Assembly (NCBI RefSeq): GCF_020736845.1
Contig: NZ_JAFFQR010000084.1
Location: forward strand, 108,042 to 172,041
DNA length: 64,000 nucleotides
DNA from: Paenibacillus farraposensis
Lineage (GTDB): Bacteria > Bacillota > Bacilli > Paenibacillales > Paenibacillaceae
Reading direction: 5' to 3'
The position numbers and the translations under genes were made by a program. A model generated the notes under the pieces. That model searched no databases. It had not been told where the DNA came from and saw only the letters and a program-made list of their open reading frames with translations. Below, in pieces: positions 24,450 through 33,190 of the stretch (the first letter of the stretch is position 1; each line of letters starts with the position of its first letter).

Positions 24450-24866
24450 ATGGAAGAGCAACGGGTTGGCTCGTTTCGGTTTTTAATTGACTTTAGCCAG
24501 CCATTATATGAACAAGTATTGAATCAGGTACGAAGCTCCATCGCCAAAGGGGAGATTGAAATGGGGAGCAAAATGCCGTCTGTTCGTGATCTGGCACAGG
24601 AATTGCGCATGAATCCGAATACTGTGATGCGGGCATATCAGGAGTTGGAGCGGGACGGACTGACAGAGAAGCGGCGCGGCCTGGGCACCTATGTCACATC
24701 GTCCAGTGAGCGGATTAACAGCTTCCGGGAGCAGCTGGCTAGGACGTATATCGATCAGTTCCTCGGGCAGATGAGCAGTCTGGGACTATCCTGGGAGGAT
24801 GTACAGCAGTATATAAGCAGCAAGCAGAGCGGGAATGATGAGAAAGGAGGCGGCGAAAGGGCATGA
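24450..24866 (+). CDS. GntR-family regulator, YtrA subfamily
   Basis: 138 residues. The winged helix at the N terminus has the typical PLYEQVLNQVRSSIAKGEI and MPSVRDLAQELRMNPNTVMRAYQELE. The very short C-terminal part is helical and has no FCD or UTRA effector domain, which defines the YtrA subfamily. Such repressors control ABC genes in the same operon and often respond to cell-envelope antibiotics. Its stop overlaps the ATP-binding protein gene by four bases. A palindrome over its own promoter suggests autoregulation. Confidence 0.9.
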   Translation: MEEQRVGSFRFLIDFSQPLYEQVLNQVRSSIAKGEIEMGSKMPSVRDLAQELRMNPNTVMRAYQELERDGLTEKRRGLGTYVTSSSERINSFREQLARTYIDQFLGQMSSLGLSWEDVQQYISSKQSGNDEKGGGERA

Positions 24867-25576
24867 TGGAATCTATTGTGGTTGCCAGTCATCTAACGAA
24901 GCAATATGACAGTAAAAAAGCGCTGGATCAATTGGATGTCGTCATTCCGGCGGGACGCATCGTAGGAGTGCTTGGACCCAATGGCTGCGGGAAGTCAAGC
25001 TTCTTTCGGGCGATAACAGGATTGATTCAGCCGGACGGGGGCGAGCTTCATGTGTTGGGGCAAAAGCCCGGCTGGGAAGCCAACCGCGGCATATCCTATC
25101 TTCCTGATCGGGCCCGTTGGTATCCCAATCATACGGTTCAGCAGACGTTGGAGTGGGGGCAGTCCTTTTTGCCTGGCTTCAATATGAAGGATGCGCATAA
25201 ACTTGCTGATCATATGGACGTCGAGCTAGGACTTAAAATGACTGGGCTGAGTCGCGGACAGGAGGCACGTGTGCTGCTGATTTTGTGTCTGGCGCGTGAG
25301 GTTCCGCTCATGATTCTGGATGAACCGTTCACGGGTATTGATGTCCTCTCTAGAGAGGCAATTGTAGCCGGGATTATTAATTATTTGGAGGGTCGGCAGC
25401 AGTCTATACTCATTAGCACGCATGATATTCAGGAAGTAGAAGGCTTGTTTGAATACACGGTCATGATGGACCGCGGACGGGTCATATGGTCTGGTGATTC
25501 GGATGATTTGCGTGCAGAGCATGGCTCGCTGAATCAGGTGTTCCGCAATTTGTACAAAAAGGAGTGGAAGGCGTGA
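24863..25576 (+). CDS. ABC transporter ATP-binding protein (YtrB-like)
   Basis: 237 residues. Walker A is GPNGCGKSS, the Walker B strand LMILDEPFTGID, and the switch histidine is in ISTHDIQEVEGLF. The signature motif reads LSRGQEARVLL, a variant of LSGGQ. It should energise export by the membrane protein encoded next. It overlaps the regulator gene (ATGA) upstream and the permease gene (GTGA) downstream, so the three are translationally coupled. Confidence 0.9.
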   Translation: MMESIVVASHLTKQYDSKKALDQLDVVIPAGRIVGVLGPNGCGKSSFFRAITGLIQPDGGELHVLGQKPGWEANRGISYLPDRARWYPNHTVQQTLEWGQSFLPGFNMKDAHKLADHMDVELGLKMTGLSRGQEARVLLILCLAREVPLMILDEPFTGIDVLSREAIVAGIINYLEGRQQSILISTHDIQEVEGLFEYTVMMDRGRVIWSGDSDDLRAEHGSLNQVFRNLYKKEWKA

Positions 25577-26340
25577 ATTCATCAGGGCTGTTCAAAGATT
25601 TGATACGCCATGAATTTCGAAATAAAGGAAGCTGGAGAAAGCAGAGCCGCAATCGACTGCCTGGATCGTGGAGACTTGTGTATTTCTTGCTGTTTCTCAT
25701 TGCGGCATTCGTTATTTCCTTGTACTTTGCACTTCACAACCAGCTCGAATTGACAAGGCTATGGTACGTTACCCTGGGCTTGCCGTATATGATCATTTTC
25801 ATGGGGGTGGGCAGTCTGAGAAGAGAATGGGAAAATGACACCTATGGATGGTGGCTGACCCTTCCCTATCCGCGAATGTGGCTGATCAGCGCCAAATGGA
25901 TTGCTGCCATTTTACAAACCATGGTCTTGATATTGTTGCTGTTCGTGACGGGTTCTTTGTTCGCGCTGTTCATCTCATCGACCATAGAGCCTTATACGTT
26001 TGCAGATGCAGCGTCCTTTATCATAGCTGGATTGAACTGGTTTGTGATGATTATCGCCTTCGCTCCGTTTGTGATTGCGCTTGGTTTACTGACGGCCAGT
26101 ACCCGATACAGTACCTTGCGTCCGATTAGTCCGATGCTGTGGGCCCTTTTGATGGGTGGCGGGAGTGTCTTTTACTGGTCAGGTGATCAGCGGATTTATG
26201 AGCAGTTTAATCATGTTCAGACGGGACAATGGTTTCCTTTTACCTGGCACTTCCCGGTTGCAGTGTTGATCAGTTGGATTGCTGCCTATGTCTTAATTCG
26301 CTTGAACGCTTATTTGCTGGAGAAAAAACTGTCGATTTAA
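25573..26340 (+). CDS. ABC transporter membrane protein
   Basis: 255 residues with six membrane segments and no recognisable soluble domain. The N-terminal cytoplasmic FKDLIRHEFRNKG segment is typical of ABC-2-type exporters. The GTG at 25573 is chosen because AAGGAG stands 9 bases upstream and it overlaps the preceding stop; a GTG at 25564 is in frame. It would pair with the ATP-binding subunit to extrude a lipid, peptide or antibiotic; the substrate is unknown. Confidence 0.85.
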   Translation: MNSSGLFKDLIRHEFRNKGSWRKQSRNRLPGSWRLVYFLLFLIAAFVISLYFALHNQLELTRLWYVTLGLPYMIIFMGVGSLRREWENDTYGWWLTLPYPRMWLISAKWIAAILQTMVLILLLFVTGSLFALFISSTIEPYTFADAASFIIAGLNWFVMIIAFAPFVIALGLLTASTRYSTLRPISPMLWALLMGGGSVFYWSGDQRIYEQFNHVQTGQWFPFTWHFPVAVLISWIAAYVLIRLNAYLLEKKLSI

Positions 26341-26381
26341 CATAGAACAAATGACGATCTATACTAGAAAGGAATTTCACC

Positions 26382-26867
26382 ATGACGACGATATCCATAT
26401 ATGTATTAGTAGCGGTTCTAGTAGGGCTGATGATCTGGCTGAGAACCAAAAGACGAGGAGGTCCGGTTAAAGGAAACGGCATCCGGATTCTGCTGCCCTT
26501 GTTTATCGTCTTCCCGGTTATGATGATATCCGTATATCAGTTGATGCATATCCCCGGCCAGACGCATGCGATTCCTGCCTTCTGGGAGCTGCTGGTCGCC
26601 GGGCTGTTGGGAGCACTGTTTGGATATATCATTTTGCTGCATACGGCATATGAAAGACGGGGTGATGGCCTTATTTATCCCAAGCCGAACAAATATTTTA
26701 AATACATTATTATCGCCATTATTTTGATTCGCGCCGTTCTGACCCAGTATCTCACCAGTTTAGGTACGAGTGAAATCAGCATGCTGGCAATTACGATGGC
26801 GCTGGTATATATCTCAATCTGGCGGATTGGAAGCTTCATCAAATTTCGGAGAACGCTGCTGGTATAG
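26382..26867 (+). CDS. CcdC-like membrane protein (DUF1453 type)
   Basis: 161 residues with five membrane segments. The pattern of a short first helix, WLRTKRRGGPVKGNGIRILLP, a second hydrophobic block and a C-terminal IRAVLTQYLTSL resembles the CcdC/DUF1453 family, whose role is not established. It lies 41 bases behind the ABC permease with its own binding site (GAAAGGAATTTCACC) and probably belongs to the same transcript, which ends in a terminator directly after it. Confidence 0.65.
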   Translation: MTTISIYVLVAVLVGLMIWLRTKRRGGPVKGNGIRILLPLFIVFPVMMISVYQLMHIPGQTHAIPAFWELLVAGLLGALFGYIILLHTAYERRGDGLIYPKPNKYFKYIIIAIILIRAVLTQYLTSLGTSEISMLAITMALVYISIWRIGSFIKFRRTLLV

Positions 26868-26885
26868 ATGATATAACGAGGTACA

Positions 26886-26937
26886 GAAGCGGGTTTCCTG
26901 TTCAAGCATTCGCTGCTTGGTGAGGGGACCCGCTTTT
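26886..26937 (+). terminator. Intrinsic terminator of the YtrA-like operon
   Basis: AAGCGGGT and ACCCGCTT enclose an inner AAGC / GCTT stem and are followed by TTG; the T-run is short. Confidence 0.65.
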
Positions 26938-26951
26938 GTGAGTTAGTTTCT

Positions 26952-27197
26952 TTAGTACATTTTATGGATAATAAAATGTTTAAAGTTTATGGCTGCAGAG
27001 GGCAAGTATCTTTCATTCATCCATGCCAAGCCGATGGTGCGATGACTTTCAAGTGCCTTCAAACGGATTTGGGCAACCTTATTGGTATCTAGGCCATTCA
27101 AGTCAGGTAGCAACGACACGCCCAGACCCGAACCAGCAAGCCCTGCTACAGTGGCGACCTCCTCGCCTCCAAATGTAATGTCGGGGTCACAGGGCAC
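26952..27197 (-). pseudogene. LysR-family regulator, C-terminal remnant
   Basis: About 80 codons match only the end of a LysR substrate-binding domain (DPDITFGGEEVATVAGL, GLGVSLLPDL, HRTIGLAWMNERYL). The helix-turn-helix and first 200 residues are gone. The remnant abuts a divergent MFS fragment, the usual partner arrangement for a LysR regulator and a YnfM-type transporter, so one deletion probably removed both 5' ends. Confidence 0.8.
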
Positions 27198-27220
27198 TTC
27201 TCTTTTAGGAAAGCGAATGT

Positions 27221-27602
27221 GCCTTTTTTGCTGCGGGTTTTAACACGTTTGCAATCCTATGCTGCACACAGCCTTTACTCGCTGAATTCACCAAAGAATT
27301 CAATATTTCACCGGCTACTGCAAGTCTGGCACTCTCAGGCACCACCATGTCCCTTGCCGTAAGTATGTTGTTTTTCAGCTCTTTATCCGAGAAATGGGGA
27401 AGGAAAAACGTCATATTTATTTCCATGCTAACAGCGTCTTTACTCTCCATCTAACGGTGCCGCTATTATGTTTTTCTTGCTGTTGGCTTTGCTATGTACT
27501 ACACTTCTGATGAAACGGGTTAAAACACAAGGCTACATTCCCGTTGATACGAAAAGGAGACTGAATGCTCAAAGCCCTGAATCCCATGTGTCTTTTATTT
27601 AA
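27221..27602 (+). pseudogene. MFS transporter (YnfM-like), internally deleted remnant
   Basis: Plus-strand codons 27221-27451 read AFFAAGFNTFAILCC, PLLAEFTKEFNISPATASL and FSSLSEKWGRKNVIF, the first two helices and the loop 2-3 motif of a YnfM-type transporter, before a TAA at 27452. The frame then shifts to the last helix and tail (FFLLLALLCTTLLMKRVK to a TAA at 27600). The start codon and roughly 250 central residues are missing. Confidence 0.8.
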
Positions 27603-27750
27603 AAAAGAAGGGAATTGCGGTTTCAAAAGATTAAAATAGGGTTTAAAAATAAAATAGGTGCGAAAAAGTTGCTTATTATGGTAAAGTATAACTGTAATAG
27701 TTACATAAACAAAAATTTTTCATTTTACAAGATGAGAGGGGCTTACATTC

Positions 27751-28971
27751 ATGAAAAAACATACGGTTACCGCTGCACTCGCTGGCTTGCTCGTGCTGTC
27801 TTCTGCTGTACCGGCCTTGGCAGCCGAGGTGAAACCTGCTACGGGTATCCAGGTCTGGGTGGATGGCAAAAAGGAAGCTTACAAGATTGCTCCTATCGTG
27901 GAAAACCAGCAGGTTCTGATTCCTTTGAGGCAACTGGCCTCCAGCCTGGGGATTCCGCTGGATTCCAAGCATATTACGTTCAATACGGCGCGTCAAAGTA
28001 CGACTATTCGTTATGACCAGGCGACGGTTGTACTGGTGTCCGGCAATCCGGAAGCACAAATCAACGGGATCAAGGTACCTCTGTCCACCTCTCCCATTTT
28101 GACCAAACAGGGAGTAACCTATGTTCCTGTCGATGTCATTAAAGAAGCGTGGGGCAAGCAAGTGAAATGGGACCCGGCCAGCCAAACGGTGCAAATCGGG
28201 GTGACCAATAAGGAGAAGGTCGTTGAAATCCTGAAAAGCTTTGAAACCGGAGATACGAAAGCGGCGGAGACCTGGATCAGCAAAGATCAGTACATTCAGC
28301 ACAATCTGAGCTTTGCCAGCGGCAGAGATGCCTTACTGCAAGGCATCAGCCAATTGAAGCAGGCTGGTACAAAGGTTGAAATCCATCGTGTGCTTCAGGA
28401 TGGGAATTTTGTAGCTGTTCATTATAAAACGACAATTGCAGGCAAATCAAGCATTGTCTTTGATATTTTCCGTTTCGATAACAATGGTAAAATCGTTGAG
28501 CATTGGGATAATATTCAGGACTCGGCCCCAGCTAATCCAAGCGGACGTACAATGATTGATGGAGCAACACAAATTACAGATCGCAACCAAACCGAGACGA
28601 ACAAAGCGTTAATCCGTAAGTTTGTGGATGATATCCTGGTTGGCAAGAACCGCGCTGCACTGGAAAGCTACTATAACGGCGATCATTACATCCAGCATAA
28701 TCCTTTTTTTGGTGACGGTGTATCCAAGCTGAAGCAAGCATTCTCCGCAGCGGGAAGCCAGGGAGCTTCCTTTGGGTATGATCAGGTCCATATGGTCATT
28801 GGAGAAGGAAACTTCGTGCTAGTTGTGAGTGAAATTAAATCCCCACAGGGAACCTCAGCTGCTGTCTATGATATGTGGCGTGTGGAAAACGGCAAAGTAG
28901 CAGAGCATTGGGATGTAGGTCAGAACGTTCCGCCTCAAGCAGAGTGGAAAAATACGAACGGGAAGTTTTAA
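27751..28971 (+). CDS. Secreted protein: copper-amine-oxidase-type stalk domain plus two SnoaL-like domains
   Basis: 406 residues with a signal peptide (MKKHTVTAALAGLLVLSSAV, cleaved after ALA). Residues 30-150 are a copper amine oxidase N-terminal-like stalk module (VLIPLRQLASSLGIPLDS, VTYVPVDVIKEAWGKQVKWD), common in Paenibacillus wall proteins and not itself an oxidase. Residues about 155-268 and 285-400 are two copies of a SnoaL/NTF2-like fold, each with a YIQHN segment and an ending of the type GKIVEHWDNIQ / GKVAEHWDVGQ. The stand-alone relatives are small cytoplasmic proteins of uncertain activity. The export and duplication are unusual. AGAGGGG precedes the ATG. Confidence 0.8.
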   Translation: MKKHTVTAALAGLLVLSSAVPALAAEVKPATGIQVWVDGKKEAYKIAPIVENQQVLIPLRQLASSLGIPLDSKHITFNTARQSTTIRYDQATVVLVSGNPEAQINGIKVPLSTSPILTKQGVTYVPVDVIKEAWGKQVKWDPASQTVQIGVTNKEKVVEILKSFETGDTKAAETWISKDQYIQHNLSFASGRDALLQGISQLKQAGTKVEIHRVLQDGNFVAVHYKTTIAGKSSIVFDIFRFDNNGKIVEHWDNIQDSAPANPSGRTMIDGATQITDRNQTETNKALIRKFVDDILVGKNRAALESYYNGDHYIQHNPFFGDGVSKLKQAFSAAGSQGASFGYDQVHMVIGEGNFVLVVSEIKSPQGTSAAVYDMWRVENGKVAEHWDVGQNVPPQAEWKNTNGKF

Positions 28972-29033
28972 AAAATAAGGATCGTTGAAGGATTTAATTG
29001 AGGATTTGTTAGGCTAACGGAGAGTATAACCCA

Positions 29034-29078
29034 AAGAACTTCCCGCCCGCATTCCGGGGCTATGGAAGTTCTTTTTTT
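29034..29078 (+). terminator. Intrinsic terminator
   Basis: AAGAACTTCC pairs with GGAAGTTCTT around an inner GCCCG / CGGGGC stem and is followed by a run of seven T. Confidence 0.88.
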
Positions 29079-29145
29079 GTCGGGAGAAGGGGAAATGGCA
29101 GGATGATGCTCTTGTAACGATGATTACCTACCTCTTCTGCTGATC

Positions 29146-30129
29146 TTAAGGGATAAATACTGTGCCTGCCGATTCTCTTTGGACAAGCGTAACATACAAG
29201 CGTTCATGCTCCACGTCCTCACCTGCGATGATTTTAAGAACCTGCTCGGCAGCCACAGCGCCCCATTTGGTCTTGGAATAATTAATGCTCGTCAGCCGGG
29301 GCTGAATATATTGTGCCAGCTCGATATTATCAAAGCCAACGATATGAATATCCTTACCGATAATAAGTTCCGACTCAGCCATTCGATTGTAAAAGCCTAC
29401 GGCCATTTCATCATTGAGACAAAATACGGCTATAGGTCCCGAATCCGGGCTAACATGCTGCCGCAAGATGGTCTCGGCCGCATGCTCGCCGCCTGATTTC
29501 TCGAAATTGCCATGAATCTCGATCAATTCGGCGGTGCCGCTGCGTTCAACGGTCTGCTTGACCGCCTGCATCCGCTGCCATGAGTCGTATGAGCCGTCTG
29601 GTCCGGTGACCACATACAGCTTACGGTGTCCCAATTCCAGCAGATGCTCTATCGCGAGTGCGGCACCCGCTTTGTTATCCAGCAGTACCTGATTAATATG
29701 GGGATGATTCAGCTCACGGTCTAATACGACAATTTTATGTCCCCGCTCGGCGTAGCTCAGCAGTTCCTCACTATCAAACGTCTGATCCAGCACGATGGCC
29801 CCGTCGATCATGCGTTCCGGCAGCATCCGGTGAGATTGCTTGCCGCTGCATACGATGAGATCATATTCTTTACGATTCAAAATTTCCTTGATGCCATACA
29901 GTAAATCTCCATAAACGTCCCCGCGGAAATCAGTCAGGAAAACGCCAATAATTTTGGTTTCTCTTTTCTTGAGATTACGTGCCGCGGCATTCGGCACATA
30001 GTCAAGCTCTTTGGCAATGGCCAGAATACGTGCACAAGTCTCCTCCGTGACCTTATCGCTGCCGTTCAAAGCATAAGAAACGGTCGATATGGAAACGCCC
30101 GCCTGTTTGGCAATGTCTTTAATACTGAC
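29146..30129 (-). CDS. LacI-family transcriptional regulator
   Basis: About 328 residues. The helix-turn-helix and hinge are at the N terminus (IKDIAKQAGVSISTVSYALN, NAAARNLKKRETKIIGV); the effector domain follows to the end (DIHIVGFDNIELAQYIQPRL). The first codon is a GTG near 30132 with GAGGAGG 7 bases upstream. It lies 40 bases downstream of a dead GH94 gene on the same strand, so it may once have controlled that gene. A remaining target could be the carbohydrate genes nearby, but no matching operator was found. Confidence 0.88.
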   Translation of the reverse strand, partial: VSIKDIAKQAGVSISTVSYALNGSDKVTEETCARILAIAKELDYVPNAAARNLKKRETKIIGVFLTDFRGDVYGDLLYGIKEILNRKEYDLIVCSGKQSHRMLPERMIDGAIVLDQTFDSEELLSYAERGHKIVVLDRELNHPHINQVLLDNKAGAALAIEHLLELGHRKLYVVTGPDGSYDSWQRMQAVKQTVERSGTAELIEIHGNFEKSGGEHAAETILRQHVSPDSGPIAVFCLNDEMAVGFYNRMAESELIIGKDIHIVGFDNIELAQYIQPRLTSINYSKTKWGAVAAEQVLKIIAGEDVEHERLYVTLVQRESAGTVFIP

Positions 30130-30172
30130 CACATCGTCACCTCCTCTTCGTCCGTTTATATAGCTAGATTAC

Positions 30173-30960
30173 TCAGTATTTTCGGATATGGGCATGCACG
30201 TATTGCAGCCCGACCTCACGTCCGAAGTTGGCCGCATGCTCTGCGCGCTTGAAGTGCGTGCTGACTCCGCCGTCGTACTGCGCAGGGCGGTTCATTAGAC
30301 GCACGCCATCCGGGTAGAGGAGCTGCATGTAGCGGTTAAAGTCCTTGGTGGATACTTTCCGCCATCCGCTGCAGGCCCCGGGCAAGCTTGTCGGCTTTGC
30401 CGACCATACCTGCCAGGGCCTGCTCCAAGGCAGCAGCAAAGTTGCAGACCGCCTGATAGGTGAGTACGACAGTCCAGCTGCTTGCCATATATTGCTTCAG
30501 CTGAGCGTTAGCCGGCTGAAGCGTATCGTCCCAATCGCCGTCGCCGTAGGCCGACAGATACGTGTCATGGAGGAAATTCGCCCGAATATATTCGATTTCC
30601 TTCCTGGTATGCTCCATAAGGGTTGCGGTCTCCTTGGTAAAATCGAAAGAATGCCAATGGGTGTAGGGTACATTTTCTCCCAGAATACTGTAATCCAGGG
30701 TTGCGGTCAAATAATCGCCAAGTACCTTGAGCGGCCAGACGATAATATCGCCATGGCTTTCTTCCTGCTGCATGTGCGTATAGTCGTCGAACATGAACCA
30801 TTGCGGCCAGCTTCCGCTATCCTCGTACTGGTGGCTGAATATAGTCAGCAGAATGGAACGGACTTCATCATATTGCACCGCCATATTGCTTAGACCATGA
30901 GGCATGGAATTGAACGAGCATATTGTGGGTGTACCACCAAGACAATGCGTTCACACGGAA
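30173..30960 (-). pseudogene. GH94-type glycoside phosphorylase remnant
   Basis: Several frames together spell part of a GH94 (cellobiose-phosphorylase-like) catalytic domain. They are LSWWYTHNMLVQFHA in one frame, then PHGLSNM and YDEVRSILLTIFSHQYEDS in another, with the expected segment between them missing. GDWDDTLQPAN follows, corresponding to the catalytic-acid region. A shift near 30345 then leads to FNRYMQLLYPDGVRLMNRP and the final HIRKY before a TGA at 30173. The start and much of the N-terminal part are absent. Frameshifts plus a deletion make it non-functional. Confidence 0.8.
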
Positions 30961-31059
30961 CAGCTCGCTGCAGTTTTTCGAGAACTATACAATTTCAGGG
31001 ATTAAGTAGGGGCATAGAACATATTCTTAGGGTAAAAAACCAACCTGGGATGTGTATAT

Positions 31060-32568
31060 ATGAAGGATAGTTCGCGGTTATCCGGCTCCTTAGAGCGGCC
31101 TAACTTTCTTATACTCCTTGTGGATCAGGAGCGTTATCCTGTCGTTTATGAAGACCCGGAGATCAAACAATGGAGCAGACTAAACCTGGTTACACAAGGA
31201 CTCTTGAGATCTCATGGACTGGAGTTTCACAGACATTATATAGGAAGCGCTGCATGCAGCCCCAGCAGGACTACCCTGTTTACCGGTCATTATCCGTCCC
31301 TCCACGGAGTCACTCAGACGGACGGAGTGGCCAAGGGGCCATTCGACTCCGACATGTTCTGGTTGGATAGAAACTCGGTGCCTACTATGGGGGATTATTT
31401 TCGCGCAGCCGGATACCAAACTTATTATCAAGGAAAATGGCATATATCCGATGAGGATATAATCATTCCGGGTACGCACAAAGCTCTCCCAAGCTATCAT
31501 CCGCTGACGGGTGTCCCCGACAGAAAACGGGAAAATTTATATGAGCAAGCCGACCGCCTGGATAACTTCGGCTTTTCCAGATGGATCGGTCCGGAGCCGC
31601 ACGGGCGAAATCCGCGAAACTCCGGTTCCTCTGCCGGTTTTGGTTTAAGCGGGAGAGACGAGGTATATGCTGCGGATACCGCCCAGCTTATCGAGGTCCT
31701 TGACCGTCAACAGGAGTATGATAACGATGCCAAGCCTTGGTTGGTCGTAGCTTCATTTGTGAACCCGCATGACATTGTTTTATACGGTGCGATTACTGCA
31801 CAATTACCTATGTTTCGATTCGAGGTGGAGCCGATGCCGGCAGTCGCTCCTCCTCCGACAATCAACGAATGGCTGGGTACCAAGCCACGCTGTCAGGCAA
31901 GCTATCGGGATATTTACCCTAAAGCGGTACAGCCTATTTTGGATCAGCCTTTTTACCGCAAGCTATACTACCAATTGCAAAAAAATGCGGATCGCCAAAT
32001 GTTTAAAATATTTGAAGCGCTGACCCGTTCTTCTTTTTACGATAATACCATTGTGATTTTTACATCCGATCACGGAGAGTTGCTAGGCGCTCACGGCAAT
32101 CTCCATCAAAAATTTTATTGTGCCTATGAAGAGATGGTGCAGGTGCCGTTGGTCATCCATAACAGGCACCTGTTTCCTCAGTATCAAAGCGAGCATGTGC
32201 TAACCAACCATGTGGATCTTCTGCCTACCATGCTTGGACTGGCGAACGTTGACAGCACTGCGATCTACAGCCGCCTGCAAAACAGCTTTAGTGAAGCTCG
32301 TCCGCTGGTGGGACGTGACCTTACACCTGTTATCCGAGGACAGAACCAAGGTGAAATAGCTGAGCAGCCGGTATATTTTATGACTGATGACGATATTACC
32401 CGAGGCCAACGGCAGATCAATATACTGGGAGAGCCATATCCGTCTGTTATTCAGCCCAATCATATCGAGATGGTCATTGCGACCCTGCAAACAGGGGGTG
32501 TGAAGGAGTTGTGGAAGTTTACCCGTTATTTTGACAGCCAAGCCCACCCTCAAGGTCTAAATCCATAA
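31060..32568 (+). CDS. Sulfatase family hydrolase, possibly shortened at the C terminus
   Basis: 502 residues of the alkaline-phosphatase-like sulfatase family. The formylglycine motif is C66-S-P-S-R, preceded by a metal-binding region (LILLVDQERYP) and followed by TTLFTGHYPS; GKWH and FTSDHGELLGAHG supply further metal and sulfate ligands. It would hydrolyse a sulfate or phosphate ester after maturation by a formylglycine-generating enzyme. There is no signal peptide. Related proteins continue after the KFTRYFD segment for roughly 40-60 residues with an FELYNL-type ending; here the frame stops 10 residues later. The ribosome binding site is weak. It lies in a stretch rich in decayed genes. 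Confidence 0.78.
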   Translation: MKDSSRLSGSLERPNFLILLVDQERYPVVYEDPEIKQWSRLNLVTQGLLRSHGLEFHRHYIGSAACSPSRTTLFTGHYPSLHGVTQTDGVAKGPFDSDMFWLDRNSVPTMGDYFRAAGYQTYYQGKWHISDEDIIIPGTHKALPSYHPLTGVPDRKRENLYEQADRLDNFGFSRWIGPEPHGRNPRNSGSSAGFGLSGRDEVYAADTAQLIEVLDRQQEYDNDAKPWLVVASFVNPHDIVLYGAITAQLPMFRFEVEPMPAVAPPPTINEWLGTKPRCQASYRDIYPKAVQPILDQPFYRKLYYQLQKNADRQMFKIFEALTRSSFYDNTIVIFTSDHGELLGAHGNLHQKFYCAYEEMVQVPLVIHNRHLFPQYQSEHVLTNHVDLLPTMLGLANVDSTAIYSRLQNSFSEARPLVGRDLTPVIRGQNQGEIAEQPVYFMTDDDITRGQRQINILGEPYPSVIQPNHIEMVIATLQTGGVKELWKFTRYFDSQAHPQGLNP

Positions 32569-32582
32569 CATAGCTTTCGACT

Positions 32583-32777
32583 TCAGTTGTAGCAAAGCCG
32601 TGTGTTGTTGGAAATAGGCGAGTAGTTCCTCTGATTTTTGTCAGATAAGAGGTCGAGCATCGTTTCCCCTTTCAGATCATGAATACCTGTATTGTAGGAA
32701 TATCCTTTTTTTCTAATTCTTTTTTTTCTTGCTTTTAACCAAATAAAATAGAATAGTATCAAAATTGCACTAATCAT
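32583..32777 (-). CDS. Small membrane protein, overlapping a 29-residue upstream peptide
   Basis: 64 residues: one membrane helix at the start (ISAILILFYFIWL), a strongly basic KARKKRIRKKGYSYN segment and a polar tail. Its ATG overlaps the stop of the 29-codon hydrophobic frame upstream (TAATG), so the two could be coupled, or be one gene split by a frameshift. I do not recognise either. The region is visibly richer in A and T than its surroundings. Confidence 0.4.
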   Translation of the reverse strand: MISAILILFYFIWLKARKKRIRKKGYSYNTGIHDLKGETMLDLLSDKNQRNYSPISNNTRLCYN

Positions 32778-32866
32778 TAATGACTGAAACTATTAATTGG
32801 TGTGAAATATGTAATGATAAATGGAATTAATACTAATAAAACTAAGATCACTGTATTACCTTTCAT
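32777..32866 (-). CDS. Possible 29-residue hydrophobic peptide
   Basis: An ATG at 32866 with AGGAGA about 8 bases upstream opens a frame for a single-helix peptide (VILVLLVLIPFIITYF) ending in a TAA that overlaps the next start by one base. It is too short for ordinary gene callers. It may be the first half of a split small membrane protein. Confidence 0.35.
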   Translation of the reverse strand: MKGNTVILVLLVLIPFIITYFTPINSFSH

Positions 32867-32889
32867 AATATAATTCTCCTTTATCTAAA

Positions 32890-33190
32890 AAAGTATAGGT
32901 TCAGCTTTATTGTTTAATTTATCCCTTAGCATTAATCCTATCATAGTAGCAAATAGATCAGAATCTTCATTTTTCACAAGAGCATAGCCGTCATAATTAT
33001 TCGCACATTTCTCCAATTCGAAGTTATGATTCTGCTTATCTTCATCATTTAAATTTAATGCTCCTAAATCAAGATTAGAATTAATACTTAAAATGAAATA
33101 AGTACTTAGTAAATTTTCGTAATTATTTTTGATAAAATAATTGAAGAATAATCCGAAAGCTACAGTTCTGTCTGAACAAAATAATGAGAA
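32890..33190 (-). pseudogene. Unrecognised remnant lacking a start codon
   Basis: On the minus strand a frame of about 90 codons is open to a TAG near 32890 and reads as a normal protein (DRTVAFGLFFNYFIKNNYEN, FATMIGLMLRDKLNNK), but no credible start or ribosome binding site precedes it. Near 33160 it runs into the plus-strand remnant described next. It is probably the 3' end of a lost gene of AT-rich origin. I do not recognise the family. Confidence 0.4.

Noticed and set aside
27205..27450. 81-codon minus-strand frame
   Set aside because: It is the antisense of the MFS remnant, whose plus-strand reading gives recognisable transporter motifs.
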